Part shown: piece after piece, positions 8,220-17,130 of the stretch
Layout of the letters: every line of letters starts with the position of its first letter
How positions within the stretch are numbered: position 1 is the stretch's first letter
Assembly: GCA_012269985.1 (NCBI GenBank)
Contig: JAAXJF010000011.1
Coordinates: 42,006 to 106,005 of the forward strand
Origin: Acidimicrobiaceae bacterium
GTDB lineage: Bacteria > Actinomycetota > Acidimicrobiia > Acidimicrobiales > Ilumatobacteraceae
Length of the DNA stretch: 64,000 nucleotides
Direction: 5' to 3'
Notes under the pieces: model-generated
What the model was told of the DNA's origin: nothing
Database searches by the model: none
What the model saw: only the letters and a program-made list of their open reading frames with translations
Translations under genes and position numbers: made by a program

Positions 8220-8819
8220 GTGAACCGAAATGTTCGTCTGCGACTCTTTGCGGTGGCCATGGGCCTTGTGATGGTTGGTCTTATCGCAGTCGGGGCGCCA
8301 GAGGTGCGTGATGCCATTGTCAACGACGAAACTGACGCGGTTTTGTCAAACCCGGGTGAGTATCAGTTGTCAGAGGAAGGCGAAGTTGCAACGCGCTCGG
8401 TATTTCCATCGGCGGAAGTTATTGATGTGAACGGAGCGACGGTCGATTCTGCGGAGTTCATTGGCGCGCCGATGGTGGTCAATCTGTGGTTCGCAGCGTG
8501 TCCTCCCTGTCAGCGTGAGATGCCGGACTTCGCAGCAGTTCATGAGCGTGTTGGCGACGAGGTCAGGTTTGTGGGAATTAATCCCATTGACTCCGCATCA
8601 GCGATGACGGACTTTGCCGATCGGATGGGCGTTAAGTACGAGCTCTACCGTGACCCACTTGCAGAACTCACTGACGCGTTAGGAACACTCGGGTTTCCAT
8701 ACACCGTGTTTGTCGATGCTGATGGTGTCATCGTTGGAGATGCGGGCGTTCTCACCGAAGAAGAACTCGTCGGGTTCATCAATGATTATTTCGATATCGA
8801 AGGGGGATCCGACATATGA
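8220..8819 (+). CDS. TlpA-like thiol:disulfide oxidoreductase
   Basis: A 199-residue protein with one N-terminal membrane anchor (about residues 8-27) and an extracytoplasmic thioredoxin-fold domain. The redox motif CPPC (about 94-97) is in LWFAACPPCQREMP, and the cis-Pro loop is in GTLGFPYTVFVD. TlpA/ResA proteins keep apocytochrome c or other envelope thiols reduced. Start GTG at 8220. It overlaps the ccdA-like gene by 4 bases (ATGA), the classic pairing in which CcdA supplies electrons across the membrane. Confidence 0.88.
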   Translation: MNRNVRLRLFAVAMGLVMVGLIAVGAPEVRDAIVNDETDAVLSNPGEYQLSEEGEVATRSVFPSAEVIDVNGATVDSAEFIGAPMVVNLWFAACPPCQREMPDFAAVHERVGDEVRFVGINPIDSASAMTDFADRMGVKYELYRDPLAELTDALGTLGFPYTVFVDADGVIVGDAGVLTEEELVGFINDYFDIEGGSDI

Positions 8820-9670
8820 CGCTTTCGTTTCTTCGGGGGCTCGTTGCTGCGGTGAATCCTTGTGGGTTCGTCCTGCTGCCGACGTACCTCATGTTTTTCC
8901 TTGGTGCAGATACATCTGAAGCGGCATCTGGTCTTGGGGTTCGTCGAGCCAGTATCCGACGAGCACTCACCGTGAGCTCAGCACTCACCGCAGGGTTCAT
9001 GACTGTGTTCATTGTTGTTGGCATCGTCACCTACAACTTCACATCTTGGATTCAGCAAAATGCTCGATACGCAACAATCGTGATCGCGGTAGGCCTGATT
9101 GGTCTCGGAATTGCGATGCTCAGCGGGCGCTCTGTAGGGCTTGCCTTGCCGCGACTCGACGTCGGCGGGCGTGATCGCGGTGGCCGATCAATGTTCCTGT
9201 TTGGCGTGGCATACGCAGTTGCCTCATTGGGGTGCACGATTGGTCTTTTCTTGCCGACGCTGATCGCAGTTCGAAATGACGGATTTGTCGGGGCGATCGG
9301 CAACGTTGCCGCCTACGCGGCCGGCATGGGTCTGCTGATCACGGCGCTCACGGTGTCGCTCGCAGTAGCAAAAATCGGCCTCCTTGGGGTGCTGCGTCGA
9401 GGGATGCACCGCGTGGAGCAGATTGCTGGCGGATTCGTTTTGCTGTCAGGTATTTATCTCGCGTATTACTTCTGGATGGTTGACATCAATAACCAAAGCG
9501 ACCCGATCACGGTTGCCGTCGAGAACTTTCAGCGCAGGGTCATCACCGGTCTCAACAACAACTGGCAACTTGTCGCCATCGTTCTTGGAGGCATCGTTGT
9601 TGTCTCCGGAATGTATGTGCGAAGTGGTCGAGATGCACGGCAGAAAGTTGATGTCGAGTCGGGGAGTTGA
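8816..9670 (+). CDS. CcdA/DsbD-type transmembrane electron transporter
   Basis: A 284-residue polytopic membrane protein. The conserved Cys of the first helix is in VAAVNPCGFVLLPTY, and the second in VASLGCTIGLFLPT; these form the membrane relay pair of CcdA. About six to seven hydrophobic segments are visible. A C-terminal extension adds a further membrane segment (LVAIVLGGIVVVSGMYV). CcdA passes reducing power from thioredoxin to an extracytoplasmic partner, here presumably the TlpA-like protein whose stop overlaps this start. Fits c-type cytochrome maturation. Confidence 0.9.
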   Translation: MTLSFLRGLVAAVNPCGFVLLPTYLMFFLGADTSEAASGLGVRRASIRRALTVSSALTAGFMTVFIVVGIVTYNFTSWIQQNARYATIVIAVGLIGLGIAMLSGRSVGLALPRLDVGGRDRGGRSMFLFGVAYAVASLGCTIGLFLPTLIAVRNDGFVGAIGNVAAYAAGMGLLITALTVSLAVAKIGLLGVLRRGMHRVEQIAGGFVLLSGIYLAYYFWMVDINNQSDPITVAVENFQRRVITGLNNNWQLVAIVLGGIVVVSGMYVRSGRDARQKVDVESGS

Positions 9671-9708
9671 CCTCGGTAGAAACTTTGTGAGCGAGGTACG
9701 GTCGTCGT

Positions 9709-10599
9709 ATGGCTAGCGACTCACCAACTTCGACCACACCTCAAGAGCAACCCGAACGCCTTCTCGCTGCTGATATTCCTGTTCGGCCTGCTGCCACGGT
9801 GATGTTGGTGCGAGATGGCGATGAGGGACCAGAAGTATTCATGTTGCGTCGCACGCTGTCAGCGGCATTTGCAGGTGGTCAGTATGTGTTCCCAGGTGGC
9901 AAAGTTGACGGCACCGACCATGCCGATGAACTCGAAGCGATTTGCGACGGTCTTGATGATGCCGAAGCCTCAGCCCGCCTAGGTGTTGAAAGCGGCGGGC
10001 TCGCATGGCTCGTCGCAGCGATACGGGAAAGCTTCGAAGAAGCGGGAGTATTGCTTGCCCGACGAGCCGATGAGACGGAAATGATTCGATTTGAGGGCGA
10101 CATCGTTGCTCCGATGAGCGAGTCCCGTGAAGCTATCTACAACGGGACAGAGTCGTTGTCTGAGCTTTGTGCCCGTCACGACCTCCGTCTGGTGACCGAT
10201 GCGATCGGTTTTGTGAGTCATTGGATTACTCCGTTAGGAGAGGCTCGGCGCTTCGACACTCGGTTCCTTCTTGCTCGTGCTCCTGAAGTGCAAGAACCAT
10301 TGCACGATGGTGGGGAGACGATCGACAGTTTGTGGGTACGGCCACAAGATGCGTTACAGCGTTGGAAAGCCGGAGAGTTACAGATGTTTCCGCCGACCGT
10401 CGCCAATCTTGAATGGTTAAGCAACTTCTCGACCGCCGATGACGCACTTGCTGGTGGAGAGGCAATGGGGCTTCCCGAGACGATCCTCCCTCGAATGAAA
10501 AGCGACGCAGAGGGAAACGTTGTTGGAATCGCGGTTCCAGGAGATGCCGACTACGACTCGGTGCCGCCGCCAGAATTCGTATTTGCCAGATTCCGCTGA
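9709..10599 (+). CDS. Nudix hydrolase (NUDT19/CoA-diphosphatase-like)
   Basis: A 296-residue protein with a Nudix domain from residue ~28. The loop begins YVFPGGKVDG and is completed by AIRESFEEAGVLLA; a ~40-residue insert separates the GG from the REx2EE part, a layout seen in the NUDT19-like group that hydrolyses CoA and acyl-CoA derivatives. Its last 49 bases overlap the 3' end of the convergent mrp gene. Substrate class is inferred from architecture only. Confidence 0.83.
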   Translation: MASDSPTSTTPQEQPERLLAADIPVRPAATVMLVRDGDEGPEVFMLRRTLSAAFAGGQYVFPGGKVDGTDHADELEAICDGLDDAEASARLGVESGGLAWLVAAIRESFEEAGVLLARRADETEMIRFEGDIVAPMSESREAIYNGTESLSELCARHDLRLVTDAIGFVSHWITPLGEARRFDTRFLLARAPEVQEPLHDGGETIDSLWVRPQDALQRWKAGELQMFPPTVANLEWLSNFSTADDALAGGEAMGLPETILPRMKSDAEGNVVGIAVPGDADYDSVPPPEFVFARFR

Positions 10600-11786
10600 T
10601 CTTCAGCCGCAAAAGCATCGTCGAACGCAGCAAGAATCTTCGTTGCGCACCCATCAAGTTCATCGGCCACGGCAACCGGTGGCGCAACATCGGTCACGAT
10701 GCGATCGACAATGGATTGCATCGACGCAGCAGCGGCACCAGTGCCGCTGAGAATGACGGGCTCACCACAGTCTCCACACGCTGCTACAGACGTTTCGATG
10801 GGAATCGACCCAAGTAGCGGTACATCGACCGCTTCGGCGAGCGCCTGACCGCCGCCTTGCCCGAACACAGGGTGTAAGTCGCCGTGTTCGCAGATGAAGC
10901 CACTCATATTCTCAATCACTCCGAGCACCGGGAGGAACGACCGTTGCGCCATATCGGCTGCCCGTTGCGCCACTCGTTGAGCCGCAGTCGCAGGAGTTGT
11001 TACCACGAGAAGTGACGTCCGTGGCAGAAGTCGGGCGAGACCCATCTGCACATCACCTGTGCCGGGAGGCATATCGATAAGGAGGTAATCAAGATCCCCC
11101 CACGCAACATCTCGAAGGAACTGTTCGACCGCTTTCGTCAACATCAAACCACGCCACATGAGAGCGGTTGACTCTTCAACCAAGAAACCTGTCGAAACAA
11201 CCTCAAGTACCCCTTCACCGATTGTTTTGCGGTTCGGAATGATGTGTGGTCGACCGTCGACCTCATGTGCATCGAGTCGGTCGCTCATTCCCAGAAGGCG
11301 AGGGACTGAGAAGCCCCAGATGTCGGCATCAAGTACACCGACGGTGAACCCCTTCTCTGCGAGACCGGCGGCAAGATTGACGGTGACGGAACTTTTGCCG
11401 ACCCCGCCTTTACCGCTTGAAATCGCGAGCACCTGACAGCGTTGGCCGATTGCGGTTTCCGGCGCCCGGTCGCGGGCGGCTGCCCTCGCTGTCGACATCG
11501 CAGCAGAGCGTTCGTCGGAGTCCATTTCTGACCATTCGAGGCGTACTTTCGTGACACCGGGATGAACGAGAAGGCGTTGCTCCACCATCTTCTTGATCTC
11601 AGCCCTCATTGGACAACCCGAAATGGTGAGACGAACTTCGACAATCACCGCCCCGTCTGGAGAAATTTCGGTACGTGGAATCATGCCGAGAGAAACGACG
11701 TCACTGCCAAGCTCGGGGTCGATAACCGTTGACAGCACGTCAGTAACTTCCTCAACGGTCGGGGGAGCCGTTCGTTCTGCCGACAT
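10551..11786 (-). CDS. Mrp/ApbC-type iron-sulfur cluster carrier ATPase
   Basis: A 411-residue protein: an N-terminal MIP18/DUF59 domain (about 10-90, with LTISGCPM), then a deviant Walker A SSGKGGVGKSS near residue 124 and the ParA/MinD-like ATPase core (MPPGTGDVQMGLARLLPRT). Mrp proteins carry or insert Fe-S clusters. The usual C-terminal CxxC is not in its normal form: the expected place reads GFICEHGDLH, while a CGDC sits about 45 residues later (VAACGDCGEP). It is divergent from an IscA-type gene, which supports the Fe-S role, and ends inside the convergent Nudix gene. Confidence 0.9.
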   Translation of the reverse strand: MSAERTAPPTVEEVTDVLSTVIDPELGSDVVSLGMIPRTEISPDGAVIVEVRLTISGCPMRAEIKKMVEQRLLVHPGVTKVRLEWSEMDSDERSAAMSTARAAARDRAPETAIGQRCQVLAISSGKGGVGKSSVTVNLAAGLAEKGFTVGVLDADIWGFSVPRLLGMSDRLDAHEVDGRPHIIPNRKTIGEGVLEVVSTGFLVEESTALMWRGLMLTKAVEQFLRDVAWGDLDYLLIDMPPGTGDVQMGLARLLPRTSLLVVTTPATAAQRVAQRAADMAQRSFLPVLGVIENMSGFICEHGDLHPVFGQGGGQALAEAVDVPLLGSIPIETSVAACGDCGEPVILSGTGAAAASMQSIVDRIVTDVAPPVAVADELDGCATKILAAFDDAFAAEDQRNLANTNSGGGTES

Positions 11787-11845
11787 AAGGTCAGATTATC
11801 TATGAGTGGCGTTCAGGTCACGTTGGCATATAGGATTTCTAGAGG

Positions 11846-11856
11846 TTTAGGAGGTT
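11846..11856 (+). promoter_or_regulatory. Strong Shine-Dalgarno of the IscA-type gene
   Basis: A full TTAGGAGGT lies 5-6 bases before ATG 11860. Most genes here have weak or no visible ribosome site, so this is notable and fixes the start of the Fe-S carrier gene. Confidence 0.75.
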
Positions 11857-11859
11857 TCC

Positions 11860-12192
11860 ATGATCACGCTCACTGATACAGCAGCATCAAAAGTTCGCGA
11901 TCTTCTCGACAGCGAAGGCGCGGAAGAACTGGCATTGCGAGTGGCCGTTCGTCCCGGTGGGTGCAGCGGATTCTCGTATGAAATGTTTTTTGACGGTGAC
12001 ATTGCATCAGACGATGAGCAGGCAATGTTTGGTCAAGACCTCCGTGAGGTAAAAGTTGTTGTTGACCCGGCATCGGCTCAGTTGCTCGTTGGCGCCACTC
12101 TCGACTACAAAGACGGCCTCGACCAATCAGGATTCGCAATAACGAATCCGAACGCAAGCCGTACCTGCGGTTGCGGGCAGAGCTTCTCCTGA
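11860..12192 (+). CDS. A-type iron-sulfur carrier (IscA/ErpA family)
   Basis: A 110-residue HesB/IscA/ErpA protein. The three conserved Cys are present: one in RPGGCSGFSYEMFF and two in the C-terminal SRTCGCGQSFS. A-type carriers accept [2Fe-2S]/[4Fe-4S] clusters and pass them to apoproteins in the cytoplasm. Divergent neighbour of the Mrp-type ATPase, with the 74-base gap presumably holding both promoters. Its end overlaps the TTG start of the FAS1/OmpA-like gene. Confidence 0.94.
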   Translation: MITLTDTAASKVRDLLDSEGAEELALRVAVRPGGCSGFSYEMFFDGDIASDDEQAMFGQDLREVKVVVDPASAQLLVGATLDYKDGLDQSGFAITNPNASRTCGCGQSFS

Positions 12193-13706
12193 CATCTGCA
12201 TCGCTCCGAAAGAAAACCGTAACGGTTGCCGCCGTCACTGGCTTTGCAACACTCTTAGCTGGAGTTCCGCTTTATCTCTCTTCGATTGAGCAAGATTTAG
12301 GAACCCGTACCCTTGAGCGAGCTCGACAGCTCGATCCTTTGGTGAACGGGGTGAGTTTCTCCGGTCAGGATGGCACCATCTTTTGCGCTTCCCCTGTTGA
12401 ATATCCAGCACAACTCCTTCTCGGTCTGAGTGCCGTTGATGGCGTGCGTTCTGTAGTTGTGGATCGATCATGTCGTGTGTTGCGAGCACCTACAGTCGGT
12501 GGCGCTGGCACCGCCTCGATTCCTTCGACGACCGAGGTTCCGCAACCAACTGCCACCTTGGGCTCGATCGTCAAAGAGACCACGACGACGGAGTCATTGC
12601 CCGTCAGCAATGATGAGCTACTTCTTTCCGTCCTTGAAAGCGACCCTGAATTAACAACGATGGCTCGGCTTGTAAGTTCCGCTGGGCTCGAAAGTCGGCT
12701 TGGTGAAGTCGTGATTGTTCTCGCACCGGTTGACGGTGCGTTCGACGAGTTTGGAGCCGACCTCCTCGCAGAGATTGAAACTGACGTGGCATCAACGATC
12801 GCGCTCGTTGACATGCACGTACTCGAATCTGCAAACTCACCCCGTATTGAGACGTCCGACGATGTGACGACGGTCGATGGTTATGCGCAGGTCATTGAGG
12901 TGCTCAATGTTGGGGATCGCCAAGTGTGGTTGCTCGATTCGGTCTTGCAGGCAGATGGAACCGGTGTCTTCCCTCTCCTCGAAATCGAGCTCACCAACAG
13001 CACCTTGCAAGTCGCAGGCTCAAATGTGAGCGAGGAAGTCCTTGATTCGGTGACATCTATCGCCGAAGAATCCAATCGAACCGTTCAGCGCAGATTCGGG
13101 TCGACGAGCGATGACACCATGCCCGACGACGCACAAGTGATTACGTTGAACGCAATCGAACGGTTGTTGCGAGCAATGATTTTTTCACTCGATACCGGCG
13201 TTTTGACGATTGCGGACACCGGCACCAGCCTTGCCGGGTCGTATCTCGATGAGAGTCGAGCGGCAACGCTTACTGCGGTCGCCCGATCGGTAGGAGCAGA
13301 GGTTTCCCTTGCGCCGCCTGCGCCCCTCGGGTCGGCCGAAGTTGATGCCCTCAACGATGACATCGTCGAACTCCTCATCGGTAATCCAATCAGTTTTATT
13401 TCAGGAAGCGCCGAATTTGTGTGGGGGAGTGACGGCGTGCTTGATGAGATCGCACAGTTGCTTGTTGACGTCCCGGGCATTTCTGTCGTGGTTCGAGGTC
13501 ATACCGATAGCGACGGGGTTCCCGAATCGAATTTACAACTCAGTACCGATCGCGCAGCGATGGTCGCGGTGGCTCTCGTCGACGGAGGACTTGAGCGTTC
13601 GTCGGTGAGTTGGGAAGGTGTCGGATCCGCTGAGCCGGTGATCATTGGAGGTGTTGAAGACAAGGTGATGAGTCGGCGAGTGGAAATTTTTGTGTTGGCC
13701 GCGTAA
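12171..13706 (+). CDS. Membrane-anchored FAS1-like and OmpA-domain envelope protein
   Basis: A 511-residue protein with a membrane segment at about residues 17-36. A BON-like stretch follows (about 50-105), then a Thr/Ser/Pro-rich linker. Residues ~149-260 resemble a fasciclin (FAS1) fold: LLSVLESDPELTTMARLV, then VIVLAPVDGAFDEF and the DMHVLES segment match its H1/H2 blocks. Another BON-like part follows at ~270-300. The C-terminus (about 396-511) is an OmpA peptidoglycan-binding domain with VVVRGHTDSDGVPESN and STDRAAMV. The only start is TTG 12171, overlapping the Fe-S carrier gene. Layout recalls mycobacterial ArfA (BON plus OmpA), with an added FAS1-like part. Confidence 0.75.
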   Translation: MRAELLLTSASLRKKTVTVAAVTGFATLLAGVPLYLSSIEQDLGTRTLERARQLDPLVNGVSFSGQDGTIFCASPVEYPAQLLLGLSAVDGVRSVVVDRSCRVLRAPTVGGAGTASIPSTTEVPQPTATLGSIVKETTTTESLPVSNDELLLSVLESDPELTTMARLVSSAGLESRLGEVVIVLAPVDGAFDEFGADLLAEIETDVASTIALVDMHVLESANSPRIETSDDVTTVDGYAQVIEVLNVGDRQVWLLDSVLQADGTGVFPLLEIELTNSTLQVAGSNVSEEVLDSVTSIAEESNRTVQRRFGSTSDDTMPDDAQVITLNAIERLLRAMIFSLDTGVLTIADTGTSLAGSYLDESRAATLTAVARSVGAEVSLAPPAPLGSAEVDALNDDIVELLIGNPISFISGSAEFVWGSDGVLDEIAQLLVDVPGISVVVRGHTDSDGVPESNLQLSTDRAAMVAVALVDGGLERSSVSWEGVGSAEPVIIGGVEDKVMSRRVEIFVLAA

Positions 13707-13749
13707 GAAACCTCGCTTCGGGGACAACTTCTGAAAAGATGGTCATTCG

Positions 13750-14403
13750 ATGCCATACACGTTGACGATGGGATTTATCTGGTTTGCACTTGCTGCGATG
13801 ATCGGTCTTGTCGTTGGCTGGGTTCTGCGAAGCGCCACCGCAAGTCGCCAGGTTGCTCGAGGCCGCAAGCAGGTGCGGAAAGAACTGGCATCTGAAATTG
13901 ATCATTTACGAGAGCGCGTCACGACATTGGGTAGATCTGCCGAGGAGCGCGACCGTCTACAGGTCGAACTTGAGTCGCTGAAAGAACTGCATCTGGCGTT
14001 CGAGGGCTCTCCTTCTGGCGCGGCCTCTTCAGATAGCGACGACGTCGTTTTCGAAGGCGATGAGGGAACAGAAGAGGCCGGTGCGACCGCAACGTCATCG
14101 CTTCCCGATGTCGCCCTCGGGTCATCGGTGCTTGGTCGTCGCATCGTGCAAGATGACCTCAAGGCAGTCGTTGGCATTGGGCCTGCGATTGAACGGCTGT
14201 GTCATGGTGTAGGAATTCGCACCTGGTGGGATCTCGCCGGCGCAGAAAGTGACACCTTGACATCGATGCTTGCGGACGCTGGCCCTCGTTTCGGACGGCA
14301 CGATCCATCGACTTGGTCTGAGCAGGCAAAGCGGTTCGCTGAAGGCCGTTGGGCCGAGGCACGCGCATTCGAAGCGGCGACCGGCGAGCCACAGAGGCGG
14401 TAA
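13750..14403 (+). CDS. Membrane-anchored coiled-coil protein with helix-hairpin-helix domain
   Basis: A 217-residue protein: one N-terminal membrane helix (about 7-27), a charged coiled-coil (about 35-80, RKELASEIDHLRERVTTL region), an acidic low-complexity linker, and a C-terminal helix-hairpin-helix with DDLKAVVGIGPAIERLC. That domain resembles the predicted flap-endonuclease-1-like H3TH module often attached to ribosomal-protein L17/L21-like or membrane proteins. DNA binding at the membrane is a guess. It follows the OmpA-domain gene by 43 bases and may be co-transcribed. Confidence 0.7.
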   Translation: MPYTLTMGFIWFALAAMIGLVVGWVLRSATASRQVARGRKQVRKELASEIDHLRERVTTLGRSAEERDRLQVELESLKELHLAFEGSPSGAASSDSDDVVFEGDEGTEEAGATATSSLPDVALGSSVLGRRIVQDDLKAVVGIGPAIERLCHGVGIRTWWDLAGAESDTLTSMLADAGPRFGRHDPSTWSEQAKRFAEGRWAEARAFEAATGEPQRR

Positions 14404-14437
14404 GTCACTGTGGCACTCCGCCACCTAAGGTATAGCT

Positions 14438-14788
14438 ATGGCTACACCAATCGGACCGTATTCACCTTCTGTTCGAGCAGGAGATTTCATCATCGTCTCG
14501 GGTCAATTAGGTGTCGTTGACGGTGCTCTTGTCGACGGCGTGACGGCGCAGACCACTCAAGCCGTCGCCAACCTCGCCGACCGATTGGCGGAATATGGTG
14601 CAGATCTAAGCGCGATTTCGAAAACCATGTGTTTTCTCACCGACATGTCAACCTTCGGCGAGTTCAACGATGCCTATGTCGCTGCATTCGGCGATCATCG
14701 CCCAGCGCGATCAACTATTGGAGTCGCAGCGCTTCCTCTGAATGGCGCCGTCGAAATCGAGGCTTGGGCCTATTCCCCTGAGGGCTAG
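14438..14788 (+). CDS. RidA family enamine/imine deaminase
   Basis: A 116-residue RidA (YjgF/YER057c/UK114) protein. Typical segments are GPYSPSVRAGDFIIVSGQLG at the start, FLTDMSTFGEFNDAY in the middle, and R-S-T-IGVAALPLNGAVEIEAWA at the end, including the Arg and Glu of the active pocket. RidA hydrolyses reactive 2-aminoacrylate-type enamines and protects PLP enzymes. Placement before the amidohydrolase may reflect purine or amine catabolism, where RidA homologues often occur. Confidence 0.92.
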   Translation: MATPIGPYSPSVRAGDFIIVSGQLGVVDGALVDGVTAQTTQAVANLADRLAEYGADLSAISKTMCFLTDMSTFGEFNDAYVAAFGDHRPARSTIGVAALPLNGAVEIEAWAYSPEG

Positions 14789-14840
14789 CAGCTTGGGTGC
14801 TGAGGCTGCTCTTTCGGTCCCAGCGAACTACACTGATCCC

Positions 14841-14996
14841 ATGGCAGGCGCAATTGCGATCATCGCGGTTCTTGCGATTTTCCCCGTCCTCATTGCAATG
14901 AGCGGCGGCGTAGCAAGCGCGATTCTCGGCGCCGTGCTGCAACGCGACGGAGAGCGTCGCTTCGAGGGCAGTGAACTGCTCGATATCGACGACTGA
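14841..14996 (+). CDS. Small single-span membrane protein
   Basis: A 51-residue protein from ATG 14841 with one hydrophobic helix at the N-terminus (IAIIAVLAIFPVLIAMSGGV) and a short polar tail ending SELLDIDD. The open frame extends further upstream to 14742, but that part overlaps ridA and does not look coding. Function unknown. The reasonable start and hydrophobic-then-polar layout support a real small gene; it lies between ridA and the amidohydrolase. Confidence 0.6.
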   Translation: MAGAIAIIAVLAIFPVLIAMSGGVASAILGAVLQRDGERRFEGSELLDIDD

Positions 14997-15068
14997 GAGG
15001 CTCAAGGCTGATCTTTGTGACGCTGAAAGAGTCTCGTTTGTTGATCTTGTATTGATTAGCGTTACCGC

Positions 15069-16430
15069 ATGGTAGATCTCGTCATTCTCAACGCCCGACT
15101 GGTGGCAACGATGGATGATCAACGTCGCGAACTTCCCGGCGGTTGGGTGTCGGTGACAGGTGGGCTCATAGAGGGGGTAGGTATCGGTGAGCCACCGTCA
15201 GCGTCGACAACGATCGATGCGTCGGGTTGTCTGGTCACCCCTGGTCTCGTTAACACGCATCATCACCTCTACCAGAACCTGACGCGGGCGTATTCAGAGA
15301 TGACTGATAAACCACTGTTCGGTTGGTTGCAGTCGCTGTACCCGCTTTGGAAGGCGCTCGACGAAGAAAGCATCTACCTGTCGGCATGGATTGGACTCGG
15401 AGAACTTGCGTTATCAGGTTGCACCACCTCAACCGATCATCTCTACGTGCATCCTCCCGGGTCAGGCGATCTGCTTGCTGCAGAAATTTCCGCCGCTACC
15501 GACATTGGAGTTCGTTTTCATCCGACCCGGGGTTCGATATCTCTCTCGGAGAAAGATGGTGGGTTGCCACCTGACGATGTGGTCGAAGATGACGACGACA
15601 TTCTGGCTGCTTGCGAAGAAGCAGTGAACAGACACCACGACCGGTCGTGGGGTTCGATGACGCAAATAGCGCTTGCTCCGTGCTCACCGTTTAGCGTCAC
15701 CGAAGAACTACTCGTTCGCACGGCCGAACTTGCAGATCGTCTAGAGGTTCGCCTCCACACTCACTTCGCCGAAAATTATGAAGATGATGAGTTCAGCGTT
15801 GCTCGCTTCGGCTGTCGTCCGACCGAATATTTGGAGCGCACTGGTTGGGCAAGCCCACGAAGTTGGGTTGCCCATTGCGTCATGCCGAAAGGTGATGAGA
15901 TCAACCGACTTGGCGCTGCCGAAGTTGGCGTTGCGCACTGCCCAAGTTCCAACCTGATTTTGTCGTCGGGTATCGCTCCGGTGACGTCGCTTCGTGCTGC
16001 AGGATGCCCGGTCGGACTTGGAGTTGATGGTTCGTCATCTGCGGATTCAGCATCGATGTGGTTAGAGGCTCGCCAAGCCCTATTGTTAGCAAAACTTAAC
16101 GACGGGGCAGACGCAATGACAGCGCGCACCGCGCTGGAGATGGCAACGCGTGGCGGGGCGGCCTGCCTCGGTCGTACCGGCGAATTGGGAACCCTCACGG
16201 TGGGTGCCGTAGCTGACATCGCAGTCTGGGATCAAACGGGAATTGCTTACGCCGGAGCAGTATCTGATCCGATTGAGGCATGGTTGCGATGCGGGCCAAC
16301 CGGTGTTCGAAACACCATCATCAATGGCAGAGAGGTCGTCAAAGACGGCTATCTCGTCTCGGCTGCAACCGAAGAAATGTTGGCTGCTCACGCTGTGGCA
16401 TCAAAGCGTGTACAACGACTCGTTCAGTGA
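15069..16430 (+). CDS. Amidohydrolase, probable 8-oxoguanine deaminase
   Basis: A 453-residue amidohydrolase of the TRZ/ATZ (hydroxyatrazine hydrolase-like) group. The metal motif H-x-H is in GLVNTHHHLYQNLTRAY; further ligands are in RLHTHFAEN and the VGLGVDGSSSAD Asp. This sequence type is usually annotated as 8-oxoguanine deaminase, converting 8-oxoguanine to uric acid. A RidA gene upstream and a xanthine-dehydrogenase-like enzyme 3 kb away fit purine breakdown. Exact substrate is inferred. It ends 1 base before the convergent glnR stop. Confidence 0.8.
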   Translation: MVDLVILNARLVATMDDQRRELPGGWVSVTGGLIEGVGIGEPPSASTTIDASGCLVTPGLVNTHHHLYQNLTRAYSEMTDKPLFGWLQSLYPLWKALDEESIYLSAWIGLGELALSGCTTSTDHLYVHPPGSGDLLAAEISAATDIGVRFHPTRGSISLSEKDGGLPPDDVVEDDDDILAACEEAVNRHHDRSWGSMTQIALAPCSPFSVTEELLVRTAELADRLEVRLHTHFAENYEDDEFSVARFGCRPTEYLERTGWASPRSWVAHCVMPKGDEINRLGAAEVGVAHCPSSNLILSSGIAPVTSLRAAGCPVGLGVDGSSSADSASMWLEARQALLLAKLNDGADAMTARTALEMATRGGAACLGRTGELGTLTVGAVADIAVWDQTGIAYAGAVSDPIEAWLRCGPTGVRNTIINGREVVKDGYLVSAATEEMLAAHAVASKRVQRLVQ

Positions 16431-16431
16431 T

Positions 16432-17130
16432 TCACGCTTTCCCGCGTGAGCGGGCAAACCTGTAGCCCTCCGCCCGCACGGTCTGAATGAGATCAGCATG
16501 TTCTTCGCCGAGTTTTGCGCGAAGACGACGAACATGTACATCGACCGTTCTTGCGCCGCCGTAGTAGTCATAGCCCCACACCCGGCTGAGGAGCATTTCC
16601 CGAGAAAACACTTTGCCAGGATTTTGCACGAGAAATTTCAGCAACTCGTATTCCATGTAGGTGAGGTCGAGTGGTTGATCTGAAACCGATGCTTGGTAGG
16701 TCTCCAAATTGAGCGCGAGGTTCTCGTACATGACGACTTCAGATTTAGTGGCAACTGGCCCGGCCGATGCGAGTAGATGGGCCACTCGAGCCTCAAGTTC
16801 GGTTGGGTGAAACGGGGTCAGGCAAAAGTCATCAAAAAGGTCGTCGCGGTGTTCGAGTTCTGAAAGCTGAGCGCCGCTCACCAATACGAGCGTTCTTATC
16901 GGATCGCGATCTGTTCGACGAAGGTTTCGTGCAACCGACCAGCCCGCCTCGGGGTCGGCGGAAAGATCGATGATGGCCCCAACCCAGTGGCCATCAGGAA
17001 TTGTTGAGAGCGATTGATCTGAGAAACAGATGCCATGCCATGTACGCCCTGAGAGGTCGAGCGTGCGCGCAAGTTCGGTGGAAATCTGATCGCCAACGAC
17101 GAGGAGGGTCCCGCTCTCAGATTGGGTCAC
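16432..17130 (-). CDS. glnR: GlnR-type orphan response regulator
   Basis: A 232-residue OmpR-fold regulator. The C-terminal winged helix (about 130-228) matches actinobacterial GlnR: LDLTYMEYELLKFLVQNPG, then WGYDYYGGARTVDVHVRRL. The receiver half is degenerate: the first acidic pair reads VVGDQIS and the conserved Lys position reads CLTPFHP, with one Asp in AIIDLSADP, as expected of GlnR, which works without a histidine kinase. GlnR controls nitrogen assimilation genes. It starts with GTG 17130, overlapping the glnA stop (GTGA), and a candidate operator lies upstream of glnII. Confidence 0.82.
   Translation of the reverse strand: MTQSESGTLLVVGDQISTELARTLDLSGRTWHGICFSDQSLSTIPDGHWVGAIIDLSADPEAGWSVARNLRRTDRDPIRTLVLVSGAQLSELEHRDDLFDDFCLTPFHPTELEARVAHLLASAGPVATKSEVVMYENLALNLETYQASVSDQPLDLTYMEYELLKFLVQNPGKVFSREMLLSRVWGYDYYGGARTVDVHVRRLRAKLGEEHADLIQTVRAEGYRFARSRGKA

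Noticed and set aside
16440..16460. Small CCCGC/GCGGG hairpin at the amidohydrolase-glnR junction as terminator
   Set aside because: Five-base stem, inside glnR coding sequence, no T tract on either strand.
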